A DNA stretch of 64,000 nt, taken from the NCBI RefSeq assembly GCF_039634785.1, contig NZ_JBBIAB010000004.1, positions 62,001-126,000 on the forward strand, written 5' to 3'. A program made the position numbers and the translations under genes. The DNA comes from Tistrella mobilis. Its GTDB lineage: Bacteria; Pseudomonadota; Alphaproteobacteria; Tistrellales; Tistrellaceae. Shown here piece after piece: positions 44,709 to 54,294 of the stretch; position 1 is the stretch's first letter; every line of letters starts with the position of its first letter. The notes under the pieces are model-generated. The model made no database searches. It saw nothing but the letters and a program-made list of their open reading frames with translations, and was not told the DNA's origin.

Positions 44709-45296
44709 ATGTTCAAGTCCATGCGCGGCACGACCTCGGCTCTTGCGATCATCGTCGGTCTGGGCGCCGTCCCCCTCGCGGCCGGCAGCGCACTGGCACA
44801 GGCCGCCTCGCCGGGTGCGGCCCCCACGGAACAGCAGGCCCCGGCCGGTAGCGGTATGGGTGCCGGCAGCGCGGCGGCCCCGTCGGGTGCGATGCCCGCA
44901 ACCCCGCCGGCCAGCGGTGGTGACACGGCCGAGGCCGAGGATCCGCAGCCCTCGGATACCCTGCTCTCCAGCGACACCGTCGTCCGGACCCCGGATGGTG
45001 AGGAAGTTGCCGAGCTTCAGGGCGTGATCTTCGGCACCGACGGTCAGATCACCCATGCGGTGCTCGCCTATGGCGGCGTGCTGGGCTTCGGTGCCAAGGA
45101 AGTGATGGTGCCCTGGGATCAGCTGAAGGCAGAGCCGGCCGAACAGGCCCTGGTCGCCTCGGTGACGCCCGAGCAGCTGGAGCAGATGCCGGCCTTCAAG
45201 TCGCAGGAAGCCGTGAAGAGCGATGCTGATGCCGCCACCGGCGCCCAGCCGATGAGCACCACCCCCGCCCCCACCACCGCCCCCTCGGGCGGCTGA
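44709..45296 (+). CDS. Exported PRC-barrel domain protein
   Basis: A 195-residue protein with a signal peptide (residues 1 to about 31, cleaved after ALAQA). A long Ala/Pro/Gly/Ser-rich linker (to about residue 75) precedes a PRC-barrel (VVRTPDGEEVAELQGVIFG, then LGFGAKEVMVPWDQL). A second low-complexity tail of Thr/Pro closes the protein. PRC-barrel proteins of this kind occur in the alphaproteobacterial envelope and are often stress-induced. Function is unknown. It stands alone and ends at a strong terminator. Confidence 0.85.
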   Translation: MFKSMRGTTSALAIIVGLGAVPLAAGSALAQAASPGAAPTEQQAPAGSGMGAGSAAAPSGAMPATPPASGGDTAEAEDPQPSDTLLSSDTVVRTPDGEEVAELQGVIFGTDGQITHAVLAYGGVLGFGAKEVMVPWDQLKAEPAEQALVASVTPEQLEQMPAFKSQEAVKSDADAATGAQPMSTTPAPTTAPSGG

Positions 45297-45394
45297 TCCG
45301 GGCCGACCGTGAACGACGACCATGACTGACTGACGACGGTCTTCCCCTGGACCACCGACGTTTCCTCCCGAACGTCTCCCTGCCTGATCACTTC

Positions 45395-45434
45395 GGGCGC
45401 CATCCTCCCCCCGCGAGGATGGCGCCCTTCTTTC
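45395..45434 (+). terminator. Rho-independent terminator after the PRC-barrel gene
   Basis: A perfect 13-bp stem (GGGCGCCATCCTC paired with GAGGATGGCGCCC) with a 7-base loop, followed by TTCTTTC. It separates this gene from the cobalamin riboswitch unit. Confidence 0.9.
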
Positions 45435-45474
45435 GTGCCGCTTGCCCCGGGGCATCCCGGTCTTTATGGTGCGG

Positions 45475-45673
45475 GGCGACGGTTCCGTGCCGCCTTTCCC
45501 CGGAAAGGCGGCCGGCGAAGAGGGAACGCGGTGCGGCGCCAGGGCGCCCAGGCCGCGGCTGTACCCGCAACTGTAGGCGGTGAGCCCACCCCCATGACAG
45601 CCACTGGCGGTAACAGGCCGGGAAGGCCGGGGGTCCGGGCCTGGACCCGCGAGCCAGGAGACCTGCCGTCGCC
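45475..45673 (+). ncRNA. Cobalamin (AdoCbl) riboswitch
   Basis: A 199-base leader element with the classic cobalamin-aptamer landmarks. P1 closes with GGCGACGG (45475-45482) and CCGTCGCC (45666-45673). Inside are the conserved segments CCCGCAACTGT, GCCACTGG and GGGAAGGC, and the B12 box AGCCAGGAGACCTGCCG (45652-45668). It lies just upstream of a TonB receptor gene and cobQ-cobC, so cobalamin probably represses uptake and late synthesis. Confidence 0.95.
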
Positions 45674-45789
45674 ACCCCGCGTATCGCGCGGTCGTCGGGC
45701 GGGCATGACCGGCGGCAGGGAGATCCGGACAGGTGCCGGCCATCCCGTTCGCGTCGGTGCGCCAGCCATCGCGGGACCACGCCAGACCC

Positions 45790-47685
45790 ATGACCGCCGC
45801 CGTCCGCCTGTTTCTGCTCGGCACCGCCCTTGCCGCCACCACCGGTGCCGTCCCGGCATTCGCCGATGACGAAAAAACCCGTCAGACCCTGACACCGCTG
45901 GTGGTGACCGCCACCCGCACGGCCGTCGACCCCGCCACCGTCGGCAGTTCGGTCACGGTGATCGACGGCGAGGAGCTGCGCCGTGCCGGCACCGTCTTCG
46001 TGGTCGATGCGCTGCGCCGCGCGCCCGGCGTGTCGTTCAGCCGCACCGGCGGCCCCGGTGCCGCGACCAATCTCAGGCTGCGCGGCACCGATGACAGCCA
46101 GACCAAGATCCTGATCGACGGGGTGGAGGTGAACGACCCGGCCAGCGCCAGCGGGGCCTTCGATCTCGGCCGGCTGCTCGCCGACGATGTCGACCGGATC
46201 GAGGTGCTGCGCGGCCCGCAGAGCGCGCTTTACGGCGCCGATGCCATGGGCGGGGTGGTCAACATCGTCACCCGTCGCGGCCTGCGCAATGGCGGCACCG
46301 GCGTCGAGGGCGATGCCTCGGCGGAATACGGTGCCTATCGCAGCCGGCGGCATTCGGCGGCGCTGCGCGGTGCCGGCGAAGGCTGGGACGGCGCCGTCTC
46401 CATCGTCGACTTCCGCACCGAGGGGTTTTCGCGCCTGGAAGGCGGGCGCGAGGATGACGGTTTCACCGGCACACAGATCGGCCTCAGCGGCGGGCTGACC
46501 CTGAGCGACCAGTTCGCGATCGAGGCCACCGGCACGGCCGCCCGCACCTCGGCCGATTTCGACCCGTCGCGTAAGCCCGAGGCACCGGGCGAGAACGAGG
46601 CCGACAGCCTGAGCGGCCGGGTGACCGCCATCGCTACCCTGTTCGACGGCCGGGTTGAAAACCGCACCACCCTCTCGGGCTCGCGGCTCGACCGCAGTTC
46701 GAAGGACCCGACCTCGCGCTTTTCGGTCCGCACCGATTTCGACGGCCGGCGGACCGGGATCGAGAATCAGACCGACATCACCGTCGACGGCCATGACGAC
46801 GTGGCCACCATCGGCCTCTCGCGCGAGCACGAGGCCGCCTCGATCGGCGATGCGAAGGCGGCCGGTGATCCGGTGATCAACACGCTCTCGGCCGATGCCG
46901 ATACCACCGCGATCTTCGGCCAGTACCGGGCCGGGCTCTGGGACCAGCTCTATCTGACCGCCGGTGTCCGCCGCGACGATCATTCGGCCTTCGGCGCCCA
47001 CACCACCTGGCGCTTCACCGGCGCCTGGATCGTGCCTGGCACCGGCACCACGCTGCGCGGCAGCTGGGGCACCGGCTCCAAGGCGCCGTCGCTCTACCAG
47101 CTCTATCACCCGACCTATGGCGATGCGGATCTGGAGGTGGAGAAAAGCCGGGGCTGGGATATCGGCATCGAACAGCGCCTCGTCGACGACGCGCTGACCC
47201 TGGGGCTGACCTGGTTCCGTAACGACATCCGCAATATGCTGAGCTTCGATTCCGCCGCCAGCCGCTACCGCAACACCGCCCGCGCCCGCACCGAGGGGCT
47301 GGAGGCGACGGCGAAGGCGGTGCCGGCCGACTGGCTTACGCTTCAGGCGGCCTATACCTATCTCGAGACGACGGATCTGGAGACCGGCGCGGCCCTGCCG
47401 CGCCGTCCGCGCCACACCCTGTTCGCCGCCGCCGATGTCTATCCGCTGGACGGCACCCGGATCGGCATCGAGGCATCCCATGTCGGCGCCCAGGTCAATT
47501 CCGCCAGCCGGCCGACCAAGATCCGCCGCTATACCATCATGGGGATCAATGGCGACCACCGCCTGACCGACGCGGTCACCGCCTATGCCCGGCTCGACAA
47601 CGTCTTCGACGTGGACTATCAGGAAGTGGACGGCTACGCCACCCCTGGTCGAAGCCTCTATCTCGGCCTGCGGGTCGCCTTCTGA
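45790..47685 (+). CDS. btuB: TonB-dependent vitamin B12 receptor BtuB
   Basis: A 631-residue outer-membrane receptor. It has a signal peptide (TAAVRLFLLGTALAATTG), an N-terminal TonB box-like stretch (LTPLVVTATRT), a plug domain (SSVTVIDGEELRRAG to about residue 150) with IEVLRGPQSALYGADAMGG, and a beta-barrel ending in the family-type YLGLRVAF. It imports cobalamin. The start at 45790 fits the signal peptide. An upstream in-frame GTG at 45733 has a better ribosome site (AGGGAG) and would add 19 residues; which is used is undecided. It is under the cobalamin riboswitch. Confidence 0.92.
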   Translation: MTAAVRLFLLGTALAATTGAVPAFADDEKTRQTLTPLVVTATRTAVDPATVGSSVTVIDGEELRRAGTVFVVDALRRAPGVSFSRTGGPGAATNLRLRGTDDSQTKILIDGVEVNDPASASGAFDLGRLLADDVDRIEVLRGPQSALYGADAMGGVVNIVTRRGLRNGGTGVEGDASAEYGAYRSRRHSAALRGAGEGWDGAVSIVDFRTEGFSRLEGGREDDGFTGTQIGLSGGLTLSDQFAIEATGTAARTSADFDPSRKPEAPGENEADSLSGRVTAIATLFDGRVENRTTLSGSRLDRSSKDPTSRFSVRTDFDGRRTGIENQTDITVDGHDDVATIGLSREHEAASIGDAKAAGDPVINTLSADADTTAIFGQYRAGLWDQLYLTAGVRRDDHSAFGAHTTWRFTGAWIVPGTGTTLRGSWGTGSKAPSLYQLYHPTYGDADLEVEKSRGWDIGIEQRLVDDALTLGLTWFRNDIRNMLSFDSAASRYRNTARARTEGLEATAKAVPADWLTLQAAYTYLETTDLETGAALPRRPRHTLFAAADVYPLDGTRIGIEASHVGAQVNSASRPTKIRRYTIMGINGDHRLTDAVTAYARLDNVFDVDYQEVDGYATPGRSLYLGLRVAF

Positions 47686-47703
47686 CATTGGGAGACGCCG
47701 CCG

Positions 47704-49176
47704 ATGGCAAGCTGCCTGATGGTGATGGGCACGGGATCCGACGTCGGCAAATCGCTGCTGGTGGCGGGGCTTGCCCGCATCGCGGTGCGCCGCGGGCTGA
47801 AGGCGCTGCCGTTCAAGCCGCAGAACATGTCGAACAATGCCGCCGTCACCGCCGATGGCGGCGAAATCGGCCGCGCCCAGGCACTGCAGGCCCGTGCCGC
47901 CGGCGTGCCGCTTTCGGTCGACATGAACCCGGTCTTGCTGAAGCCGCAGACCGATATCGGCGCACAGGTGGTGGTGCAGGGCCGCATGGCCGGCACGGCG
48001 CGCGCCGCCGAATATCGGGGCTGGCGCGACCGGCTGATGCCGAAGGTGCTGGAAAGCTTCGCCCGTCTCGCCGCCCGGTCCGATCTGGTGCTGATTGAAG
48101 GCGCGGGCTCGGTCTCGGAGGTCAATCTGCGCGCCGGCGACATCGCCAATATGGGCTTCGCGACCCGCGTCAGGGCGCCGGTGGTGCTGGTGGGCGACAT
48201 CGATCGCGGCGGGGTGATCGCCCAGATGGTCGGCAGCCATGCGCTTCTGCCGGAAGATGAGCTGTCGCTGATCAAGGGCTTCATCATCAACCGGTTTCGC
48301 GGCGATGTCCGCCTGTTCGACGGCGGCCTGACTGAAATCGAGACCCGCACCGGCTGGAAGAGTTTCGGGGTGGTGCCCTGGCTGCCCGCCGCGGCGCGGC
48401 TGCCGGCCGAAGATGCGGTGGCGCTGGACACGCCGCGCGATCCGGGGCCCGGGGGCCTGAAGATCGCCGTGCCGATGTTCGCCCGCATCGCCAATTTCGA
48501 CGATCTGGATCCGCTGAAGCTGGAACCGCAGGTGGCGCTGACCATGGTGCCGCCCGGCCAGCCCCTGCCGGTGGCCGATCTGATCGTGCTGCCCGGCAGC
48601 AAGGCGACGATCGCCGATCTCGCCTTCTTCCGCGCCCAGGGCTGGGATGTCGACCTTGCCGCCCATGTCCGCCGCGGCGGCCGGGTGATCGGCATCTGCG
48701 GCGGCTATCAGATGCTGGGCCGGGTGATCGAGGATCCGGACGGCATCGAGGGGCCGGCGGGCGCTGTGCCGGGCCTCGGCCTGCTCGACGTCGAAACCCG
48801 GCTCGGCGGCGACAAGGCGCTGATCGAGACCACGGGTACGGAGATCACCACCGGCGCGGCCGTGCGCGGCTATGAAATGCATGTCGGTGTCACCACCGGC
48901 CCCGGCACGGCGCGGCCGATGCTGCGTCTGGCCGACGGCCGCCCCGACGGCGCCACCGGCCATGACGGCCGGGTCGCCGGCTGCTATCTCCACGGCCTGT
49001 TCGGCGCCGACGGCTATCGCGCCGCCCTGATCGAGGCGCTGACCGGCCGCCGGCCGGTGCCGGTCGACTATGAGGCGTCGGTCGAGGCCGCCCTCGATGC
49101 CCTCGCCGACCATCTGGAAGCGGCACTCGACATCGAGGCCCTGTTCGCGGCCGCAGCCCGGCCGGTGCTGCCATGA
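47704..49176 (+). CDS. cobQ: Cobyric acid synthase CobQ
   Basis: A 490-residue amidotransferase that amidates the b, d, e and g side chains of adenosylcobyrinic acid a,c-diamide. Seen: the P-loop-like [12 protein letters not shown] (about residues 8-19), the KPQNMSNNA motif, and the glutaminase part with catalytic Cys in [10 protein letters not shown] (about residue 335) and YLHGLFG near the C-terminus. The ribosome site GGGAGA is eight bases before the ATG. It lies 18 bases after btuB and overlaps cobC by four bases. Confidence 0.95.
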   Translation: MASCLMVMGTGSDVGKSLLVAGLARIAVRRGLKALPFKPQNMSNNAAVTADGGEIGRAQALQARAAGVPLSVDMNPVLLKPQTDIGAQVVVQGRMAGTARAAEYRGWRDRLMPKVLESFARLAARSDLVLIEGAGSVSEVNLRAGDIANMGFATRVRAPVVLVGDIDRGGVIAQMVGSHALLPEDELSLIKGFIINRFRGDVRLFDGGLTEIETRTGWKSFGVVPWLPAAARLPAEDAVALDTPRDPGPGGLKIAVPMFARIANFDDLDPLKLEPQVALTMVPPGQPLPVADLIVLPGSKATIADLAFFRAQGWDVDLAAHVRRGGRVIGICGGYQMLGRVIEDPDGIEGPAGAVPGLGLLDVETRLGGDKALIETTGTEITTGAAVRGYEMHVGVTTGPGTARPMLRLADGRPDGATGHDGRVAGCYLHGLFGADGYRAALIEALTGRRPVPVDYEASVEAALDALADHLEAALDIEALFAAAARPVLP

Positions 49177-50246
49177 CCGCCGCGCACCGCGATCACGGCG
49201 GCCGGCTTGCAGCCATGGCGGCCAGCCATCCCGCGGCGCCCAGGCCCTGGATCGATCTCAGCACCGGCATCAACCGCGACCCCTATCCCTTTGATCCAAG
49301 AGATATCCCGGCCGATGCCTGGACGCGGCTGCCCGATGGCGACCTGATCGGCCCCTGCCTCGATGCCGCCGCCCGCTTCTACCGCGCCCCCGGCCCCGAC
49401 CATCTCTGTGCCGGCCCGGGATCGCAGGCGCTGATCCAGGCCCTGCCCTTCGCCGTGCCCCGGGGTCGGGTCGCCGTGCTCGGCCCCACCTATAACGAGC
49501 ACGGGCCTGCCTGGGAACGCGCCGGCCATGCCGTTATGGTCGAAACCGATCCCGACCGGCTGACGGCACCCGGTATCGACACCGTGCTGATCGTCAACCC
49601 CAACAATCCCGACGGCCGGGTGACCGGCCGCGACGAGCTGCGCCGGCTGGCGCGGCTGATGGCCGATCGCGGCGGCCGGCTGGTGGTCGACGAGGCCTTC
49701 GCCGAGATCACGCCCGATGCCTCGGTCGCCGATCTGGCCGGGCCCGGGCTGGTGGTGCTGCGCTCTTTCGGAAAATTCTTCGGTCTCGCGGGGTTGCGGC
49801 TGGGTGTTGCGATCGCGGATCCGGCAACCGCCCTGCGCATGACCGATCATCTGGGCCCCTGGGCCGTCTCGGGCCCGGCACTTGCGGTGGCCGCACGCGC
49901 CTATGACGACACGGCCTGGATCACCGGGACCCGGGCCCGCCTCGCCGCAGGGGCCGACCGGCTCTCGCGCCTGCTTCATCGCAGAGGCCTTGTCCCGGTT
50001 GGCCAGACCGATCTTTTCGTCACCGTCGATGCCGGCAGCCGGGCGCGGGCGGCGGCGATCCTGGACCGGATCGCCACCCGCCACGGCATCCTGATCCGCG
50101 ACTGGCCGGGCCCCGTCACCCTCCCGGCCCAGGCCGGCTGGCTGCGCTTCGGCATCCCGGCCGAAGACGACGCGCACGGCCGCCCCGGCGAATGGGCGCG
50201 GCTGGAAGGCGCGCTCGCCGATGCCGCGTCACACACGGAAGGCTGA
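49173..50246 (+). CDS. cobC: L-threonine-O-3-phosphate decarboxylase CobC (CobD-like PLP enzyme)
   Basis: A 357-residue aminotransferase-fold PLP enzyme that makes the aminopropanol phosphate used in the lower-loop attachment of cobalamin. Seen: [12 protein letters not shown] (about residue 29), [17 protein letters not shown], the VVDEAF Asp, and the PLP Lys in [14 protein letters not shown] (about residue 200). It is translated by an ATGA overlap with cobQ. The gene ends the cobalamin unit. Other cobalamin genes must lie elsewhere. Confidence 0.92.
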   Translation: MTAAHRDHGGRLAAMAASHPAAPRPWIDLSTGINRDPYPFDPRDIPADAWTRLPDGDLIGPCLDAAARFYRAPGPDHLCAGPGSQALIQALPFAVPRGRVAVLGPTYNEHGPAWERAGHAVMVETDPDRLTAPGIDTVLIVNPNNPDGRVTGRDELRRLARLMADRGGRLVVDEAFAEITPDASVADLAGPGLVVLRSFGKFFGLAGLRLGVAIADPATALRMTDHLGPWAVSGPALAVAARAYDDTAWITGTRARLAAGADRLSRLLHRRGLVPVGQTDLFVTVDAGSRARAAAILDRIATRHGILIRDWPGPVTLPAQAGWLRFGIPAEDDAHGRPGEWARLEGALADAASHTEG

Positions 50247-50329
50247 CAAGACACCCGGTTTCGGCTAACGATGTTCGGTCGGGGCGCATGGTCGGTCCTG
50301 CCCCCGCCCTTTAGGAGAACTGCCGAGCG

Positions 50330-52006
50330 ATGTCGTCGCGCCTGATCGGACTGGTCGCCTTTGTCGTCACCGCCGCGATCGCCTGGGGCTTCTGGTCATG
50401 GGCGAATGCGCCCGTGGAGCTGCCGGACGTTCCCAACGCTCACGTCGCCTGCACCTCCTATGCCCCCTTCCGGGGCCGCCAGACGCCCCATAACGAAAGC
50501 TTCGTGGCCCCGCCCGAGCAGATCGCCGAGGACATGGCGATCCTGAAATCGGTCACCGACTGCGTGCGGCTCTATTCCGCCCGCCAGGGGCTGGAAGAGG
50601 TGTCGGTGCAGGCCGCCCAGCTGGGCATGAGCGTGCTCCAGGGCATCTGGATCGGCGCCAATCCCCAGAACAACCAGATGGAGATCGACGCGGCGCTCGA
50701 CGTCGTCGCGCGCAATCCGCAGGCGGTCAAGGCGGTCATCGTCGGCAACGAGGTGCTGCTGCGCCGGGAACAGTCGCCGGAGAACCTGCGCAAGCTGATC
50801 CGCGAGGTGAAGGCGCGCACCGACAAGCCGGTGACCTATGCCGATGTCTGGGAATTCTGGATGAAGAATCGCGACCTCGCCGACGAGGTCGATTTCGTCA
50901 CCGTCCATATCCTGCCCTATTGGGAAGACGAGCCCGTCTCGATCGACGATGCCATGGCGCATCTCCGCCGGATCATCGACGAGGTCAAGGCCGCCTTCCC
51001 GAACAAGCCGATCATGATCGGCGAGACCGGCTGGCCCAGCGAAGGCCGCACCCGCGGCCCTGCGGTGCCGAGCCTGGTCAATCAGGCGAGCTTCATCCGC
51101 GACTTCATCCCCCTCGCCCGCAATCTGGGCGTCGATTACAACCTGATCGAGGCGTTCGACCAGCCCTGGAAACGGGTGCAGGAAGGCACGGTCGGCGGCC
51201 ATTGGGGCCTGGTCGACGAATATCGCGAGCAGAAATTCCCGCTGACCGGCCCGGTGGTCGAGATGCCGAACTGGCACTGGCTGGCGGCCGGCGGCATCCT
51301 GGTTGCCGGCCTGCTGATGATCGCCGCCGGCCGGCGGATCCCCGATCACGAAATCGACGAGCATCTGGGCCGCGAAATCGCGGGCTGGGTATCGGCGGTC
51401 ACCGCCGCCCAGCTGGCCGGCGCCACGCTGCTGCTCTCGATCGATCATCTGTCGCTGGTCAATCGCGGCCCGGTGGAATGGGCGATCGGCATCGGCCTCT
51501 GGCTGGTCTCGGCGGTCACCGCCGTGGTGCTGGCGCGCCGCTGGGCCGGGCCGGCCGAAGCCCGGATCCAGCCGGCCCCGGTGATCGAGGTGCTGCGCGC
51601 GCTGCGCCGCCCGCTCGGCATCGACTGGCTGGGCGCGGGCGACGGCCCCCGCGGGCTGCGCCTCGGCCTGCTCAAGGGTCTGGCAGCGGTGGCCGTCGCC
51701 ATCGCCATGATCGGTCTCGCCCTCGACCCGCGCTATCGGGACTTCCCGATCGTCACCTTCCTGATCCCGGCGATCGGCTGGGCGGTGGATGCGCTGATGC
51801 CGGTGGCCGGCCGCGCGCGCACACCGCGGCTGCGGCTGAAGATCGAAGAGGCGCTGCTGGCGCTGATGATCGGCGGCGGCGCGCTTGCGGTCGCCATCGG
51901 CGAAGGGCCCGAGAATGGCGAGGCGCATCTCTGGGCGTTGATCGGCCTGGTTTTTGCCGCGGCGGTTGCCGTGGCGCCGCGCCGCAGCCAGTCCGACAGC
52001 GTCTGA
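50330..52006 (+). CDS. GH17-family membrane protein (beta-1,3-glucan-active)
   Basis: A 558-residue protein with an N-terminal membrane anchor (residues about 5-25), a periplasmic GH17 domain (about residues 40-310) and a C-terminal membrane part with about six helices. The GH17 acid/base Glu is E141 in VIVGNEVLL and the nucleophile is E232 in GETGWPSEG, both intact. Such bacterial GH17 proteins act on beta-1,3-glucan, often as transglycosylases in cyclic or capsular glucan synthesis. The ribosome site AGGAGA precedes the ATG. A paralogue starts at 62829. Confidence 0.88.
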   Translation: MSSRLIGLVAFVVTAAIAWGFWSWANAPVELPDVPNAHVACTSYAPFRGRQTPHNESFVAPPEQIAEDMAILKSVTDCVRLYSARQGLEEVSVQAAQLGMSVLQGIWIGANPQNNQMEIDAALDVVARNPQAVKAVIVGNEVLLRREQSPENLRKLIREVKARTDKPVTYADVWEFWMKNRDLADEVDFVTVHILPYWEDEPVSIDDAMAHLRRIIDEVKAAFPNKPIMIGETGWPSEGRTRGPAVPSLVNQASFIRDFIPLARNLGVDYNLIEAFDQPWKRVQEGTVGGHWGLVDEYREQKFPLTGPVVEMPNWHWLAAGGILVAGLLMIAAGRRIPDHEIDEHLGREIAGWVSAVTAAQLAGATLLLSIDHLSLVNRGPVEWAIGIGLWLVSAVTAVVLARRWAGPAEARIQPAPVIEVLRALRRPLGIDWLGAGDGPRGLRLGLLKGLAAVAVAIAMIGLALDPRYRDFPIVTFLIPAIGWAVDALMPVAGRARTPRLRLKIEEALLALMIGGGALAVAIGEGPENGEAHLWALIGLVFAAAVAVAPRRSQSDSV

Positions 52007-52210
52007 GCCGCACCCGCCGGGCGGGAAACAGTCATCAACCCGTCGCACTTCGCGCTTTCGCCCACCGCGCCTTTTGACGCATCATCGGTTGGGATGGCAG
52101 GGGGGCCATCCGCCGGGGCCGGTTCGCCGGCACCGCAGGGGTCTGCCGGTGGGGATCGGCATCCCCTGGCGGCCGGAAGAACAACGACCCGTTCACCGGG
52201 AGACGTCAGT

Positions 52211-53119
52211 ATGTCTATCATGTCGCCAGCCGAGCGGGCACGCGAACGCGCGGTTGCGATCGCAGTTCTGGCAGACCTTGCCCTTTGCGGGCCGTTCGTG
52301 GCGGTTGCGATCTGGTCGGGCTCGCTCACCATGATCGCCGACGGCGTGCGCGGCACGCTGCTGATCTGCGTGGGGCTGGTATCCTATGCCACGCTGCGCA
52401 ACATCAACCGCCGCCGCACCGGCAATTTCGAATACGGCACCGCCAAGCTGGAACAGGCGGTCTCCATCCTGATCGCGATGATGCTGGTCGTGGCGGCCTG
52501 TTTCATCATCTACAAGATCGCGACCAAGGTGCCGGCAGCGTCGGAAACCGGCAATGCCGCCTATCTCGCCACCTTCTTCGTGACCTTCAACCTGTTTCTG
52601 AACACCGCCCAGATGCTGTCGCTGCGCCGCGCGGCCCGCGATGGCGCCTCGATCATCGTGGTGTCGCAATATCGCGCCCGGATCGCCAAGACCATCGGCT
52701 CGGTGGTGGTGGTCGGCTGCGTGGCGCTGGACCAGCTGGCCGGCGACATGATGCTGTCCTACTGGGCCGATATCGTCGGCTCGACGGTCGTTGCCGTCAT
52801 CATGCTCACCACCACCTATGGCATGCTCAAGGAAGCCATGCCCGACCTGCTCGACCGCTCTCTGGCAGAGCCGATGCAGATGGAAATCAACAAGGTCCTG
52901 GCGCAGTTCTTCGACGAATATGACGACATCATCCGGGTCCGCAGCCGCCGGCTCGGCAATGGTGCCGAGGTCGAGATCACGCTGACCTTCGAAGGTGACC
53001 GCCCCTTCTCGCAGATCGCCGGCATCCTGGACCGGATGCGCGCCGCCCTCACCCAGGCCCTGCCGGGCGCGCAAATCGTTCTGGTGCCGCAGCCGGCCGG
53101 CCATCACGTCATGGCCTGA
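52211..53119 (+). CDS. Cation-diffusion-facilitator-like membrane protein lacking metal ligands
   Basis: A 302-residue protein with five or six predicted helices and a C-terminal ferredoxin-like domain (AEVEITLTFEGDRPF, about residues 255-269) as in CDF transporters. The helix-2 region SGSLTMIADGVRGTLL aligns with the family signature, but the metal His/Asp positions are Arg and Leu. The helix-5 His-x3-Asp is replaced in QYRARIAKTIG. It is thus unlikely to bind Zn2+ at the classical site. It may belong to the COG3965-like branch. The start ATG at 52211 is clear; the 3' end overlaps the convergent AraC gene by 11 bases. Confidence 0.75.
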   Translation: MSIMSPAERARERAVAIAVLADLALCGPFVAVAIWSGSLTMIADGVRGTLLICVGLVSYATLRNINRRRTGNFEYGTAKLEQAVSILIAMMLVVAACFIIYKIATKVPAASETGNAAYLATFFVTFNLFLNTAQMLSLRRAARDGASIIVVSQYRARIAKTIGSVVVVGCVALDQLAGDMMLSYWADIVGSTVVAVIMLTTTYGMLKEAMPDLLDRSLAEPMQMEINKVLAQFFDEYDDIIRVRSRRLGNGAEVEITLTFEGDRPFSQIAGILDRMRAALTQALPGAQIVLVPQPAGHHVMA

Positions 53120-54134
53120 TCGCACGCCCTCGCCCGTCCACGCCCGCTCGCCTGTCCGCGCCCGGCGGATGGCCGAAAAAGGCGGTATAGGCCCGGCCGA
53201 ACGCCGCCTGGCCTGAGAATCCGACCAGGGCCGCCACGTCGACCAGACCATGGCGGCCCTCGCGGATCATCCGCCGGGCCGCCTGCATGCGGTGGCGCTT
53301 GCCATAGTCATGGGGCGTGCAGCCGAAGCGCGCCACGAATCCCGCCGCCAGCCGGTTGTGGCTGATGCCCACCCGTCGCGCCAGGTCGCGAAAACCGGGC
53401 GGGTCGGCCAGTTCCCGCCGCAGGATGTCCGCCGCCCGTTCGATCTGCATCTCGTGGCGGGTCCGGGCCGGCACGCCGTCGGCGGCGCGGCGTGGCCCCG
53501 CCGCGGCCGCCATCACGCCCGCCGCCTCGATCATCAGCTCGTGCAGTTTCAGGCTCTCATAGGCCCGGGCCAGCGCCGCCGGCCGGGGCGGGCCGTCGAT
53601 CAGCGCGTCCATCACCGCATGCATGGCGGGCGTCATCGTCACCGACAGGCCGAAGGGGGCCTCCAGACCCCCGTTCAGCAGATCGGTGAAGGCCGGCAGC
53701 CGGCCGGTGCGGTCGGGGAACAGCACCGCCGCCGCATGGGCGGGCGGAACCCAGAAGGCGGCATAGCGGATCGGCCGCCCTGCCCGCCAGCGCCGGATCT
53801 GGCGGCTGCCGGCCGGAAACAGCCCGATATAGAGCGTGCCGCCGCCATGGCGCTCGATGCCATGGGCGGTGATCCGGCGCCGCCCGCCGCCGGTCTGGAC
53901 GAACTGGATGCTGACGGTGTCGTCCATCACATGGCGCAGGGTCAGATCGGCGGTCAGCCGTCCGTCCAGCCACCAGCCGACGATGCCGCCCGGCATGATC
54001 TCGAACCGGCTCCGCCCCTCGAAAGGGGCCGCTTCCATCAGCGGCATGCCGGCCTCCAGCGCCGCCACCACCGCCCGCTGATCGGTCCAGGGCGTGCCAA
54101 TCCCCGCCGCCATCCACCTTCTCCCGGTGACCAT
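53109..54134 (-). CDS. AraC-family transcriptional regulator
   Basis: A 341-residue regulator. The C-terminal 110 residues hold two helix-turn-helix units: FRDLARRVGISHNRLAAGF (about residue 245) and DVAALVGFSGQAAFGRAY (about 300), followed by the family-type FFGHPPG. The N-terminal part is not a recognisable cupin. The start is ambiguous because a 21-bp duplication gives two tandem copies of ribosome site plus ATG, at 54134 and 54113. It is divergent from the MFS-M24 pair and probably controls it. Confidence 0.87.
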   Translation of the reverse strand: MVTGRRWMAAGIGTPWTDQRAVVAALEAGMPLMEAAPFEGRSRFEIMPGGIVGWWLDGRLTADLTLRHVMDDTVSIQFVQTGGGRRRITAHGIERHGGGTLYIGLFPAGSRQIRRWRAGRPIRYAAFWVPPAHAAAVLFPDRTGRLPAFTDLLNGGLEAPFGLSVTMTPAMHAVMDALIDGPPRPAALARAYESLKLHELMIEAAGVMAAAAGPRRAADGVPARTRHEMQIERAADILRRELADPPGFRDLARRVGISHNRLAAGFVARFGCTPHDYGKRHRMQAARRMIREGRHGLVDVAALVGFSGQAAFGRAYTAFFGHPPGADRRAGVDGRGRAIRP

Positions 54135-54151
54135 CCACCTTCTCCCGGTGA
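54110..54151. repeat. Perfect 21-bp tandem duplication containing ribosome site and start codon
   Basis: The 21-base unit at 54110-54130 is exactly repeated at 54131-54151. On the minus strand each copy reads GGGAGAAGG followed by GTGG-type spacing and ATG, so both the ribosome site and the start codon of the AraC gene are doubled in frame, adding seven codons. Confidence 0.9.
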
Positions 54152-54294
54152 ACTTTGCATCCGGTCTCGTATCAGCGTATGCAGAGGGACGAAATGCAAA
54201 ATCTTCGTGCATCCCTGGAAAGACGCCGGGCCGACCCGCGCGCCACACTTCCCTCAACCCGCCATCAAGGCGGCAGACAGGGAGCACAACGACA

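Noticed and set aside
45388-49113. A long open frame antisense to the btuB and cobQ genes
   Set aside because: Same reason: composition is low-complexity Gly/Ala/Arg/His and both real genes on the other strand are certain.
53109-53119. Overlap of the CDF-like and AraC genes as a possible frameshift
   Set aside because: It is only an 11-base tail-to-tail overlap of two complete genes.
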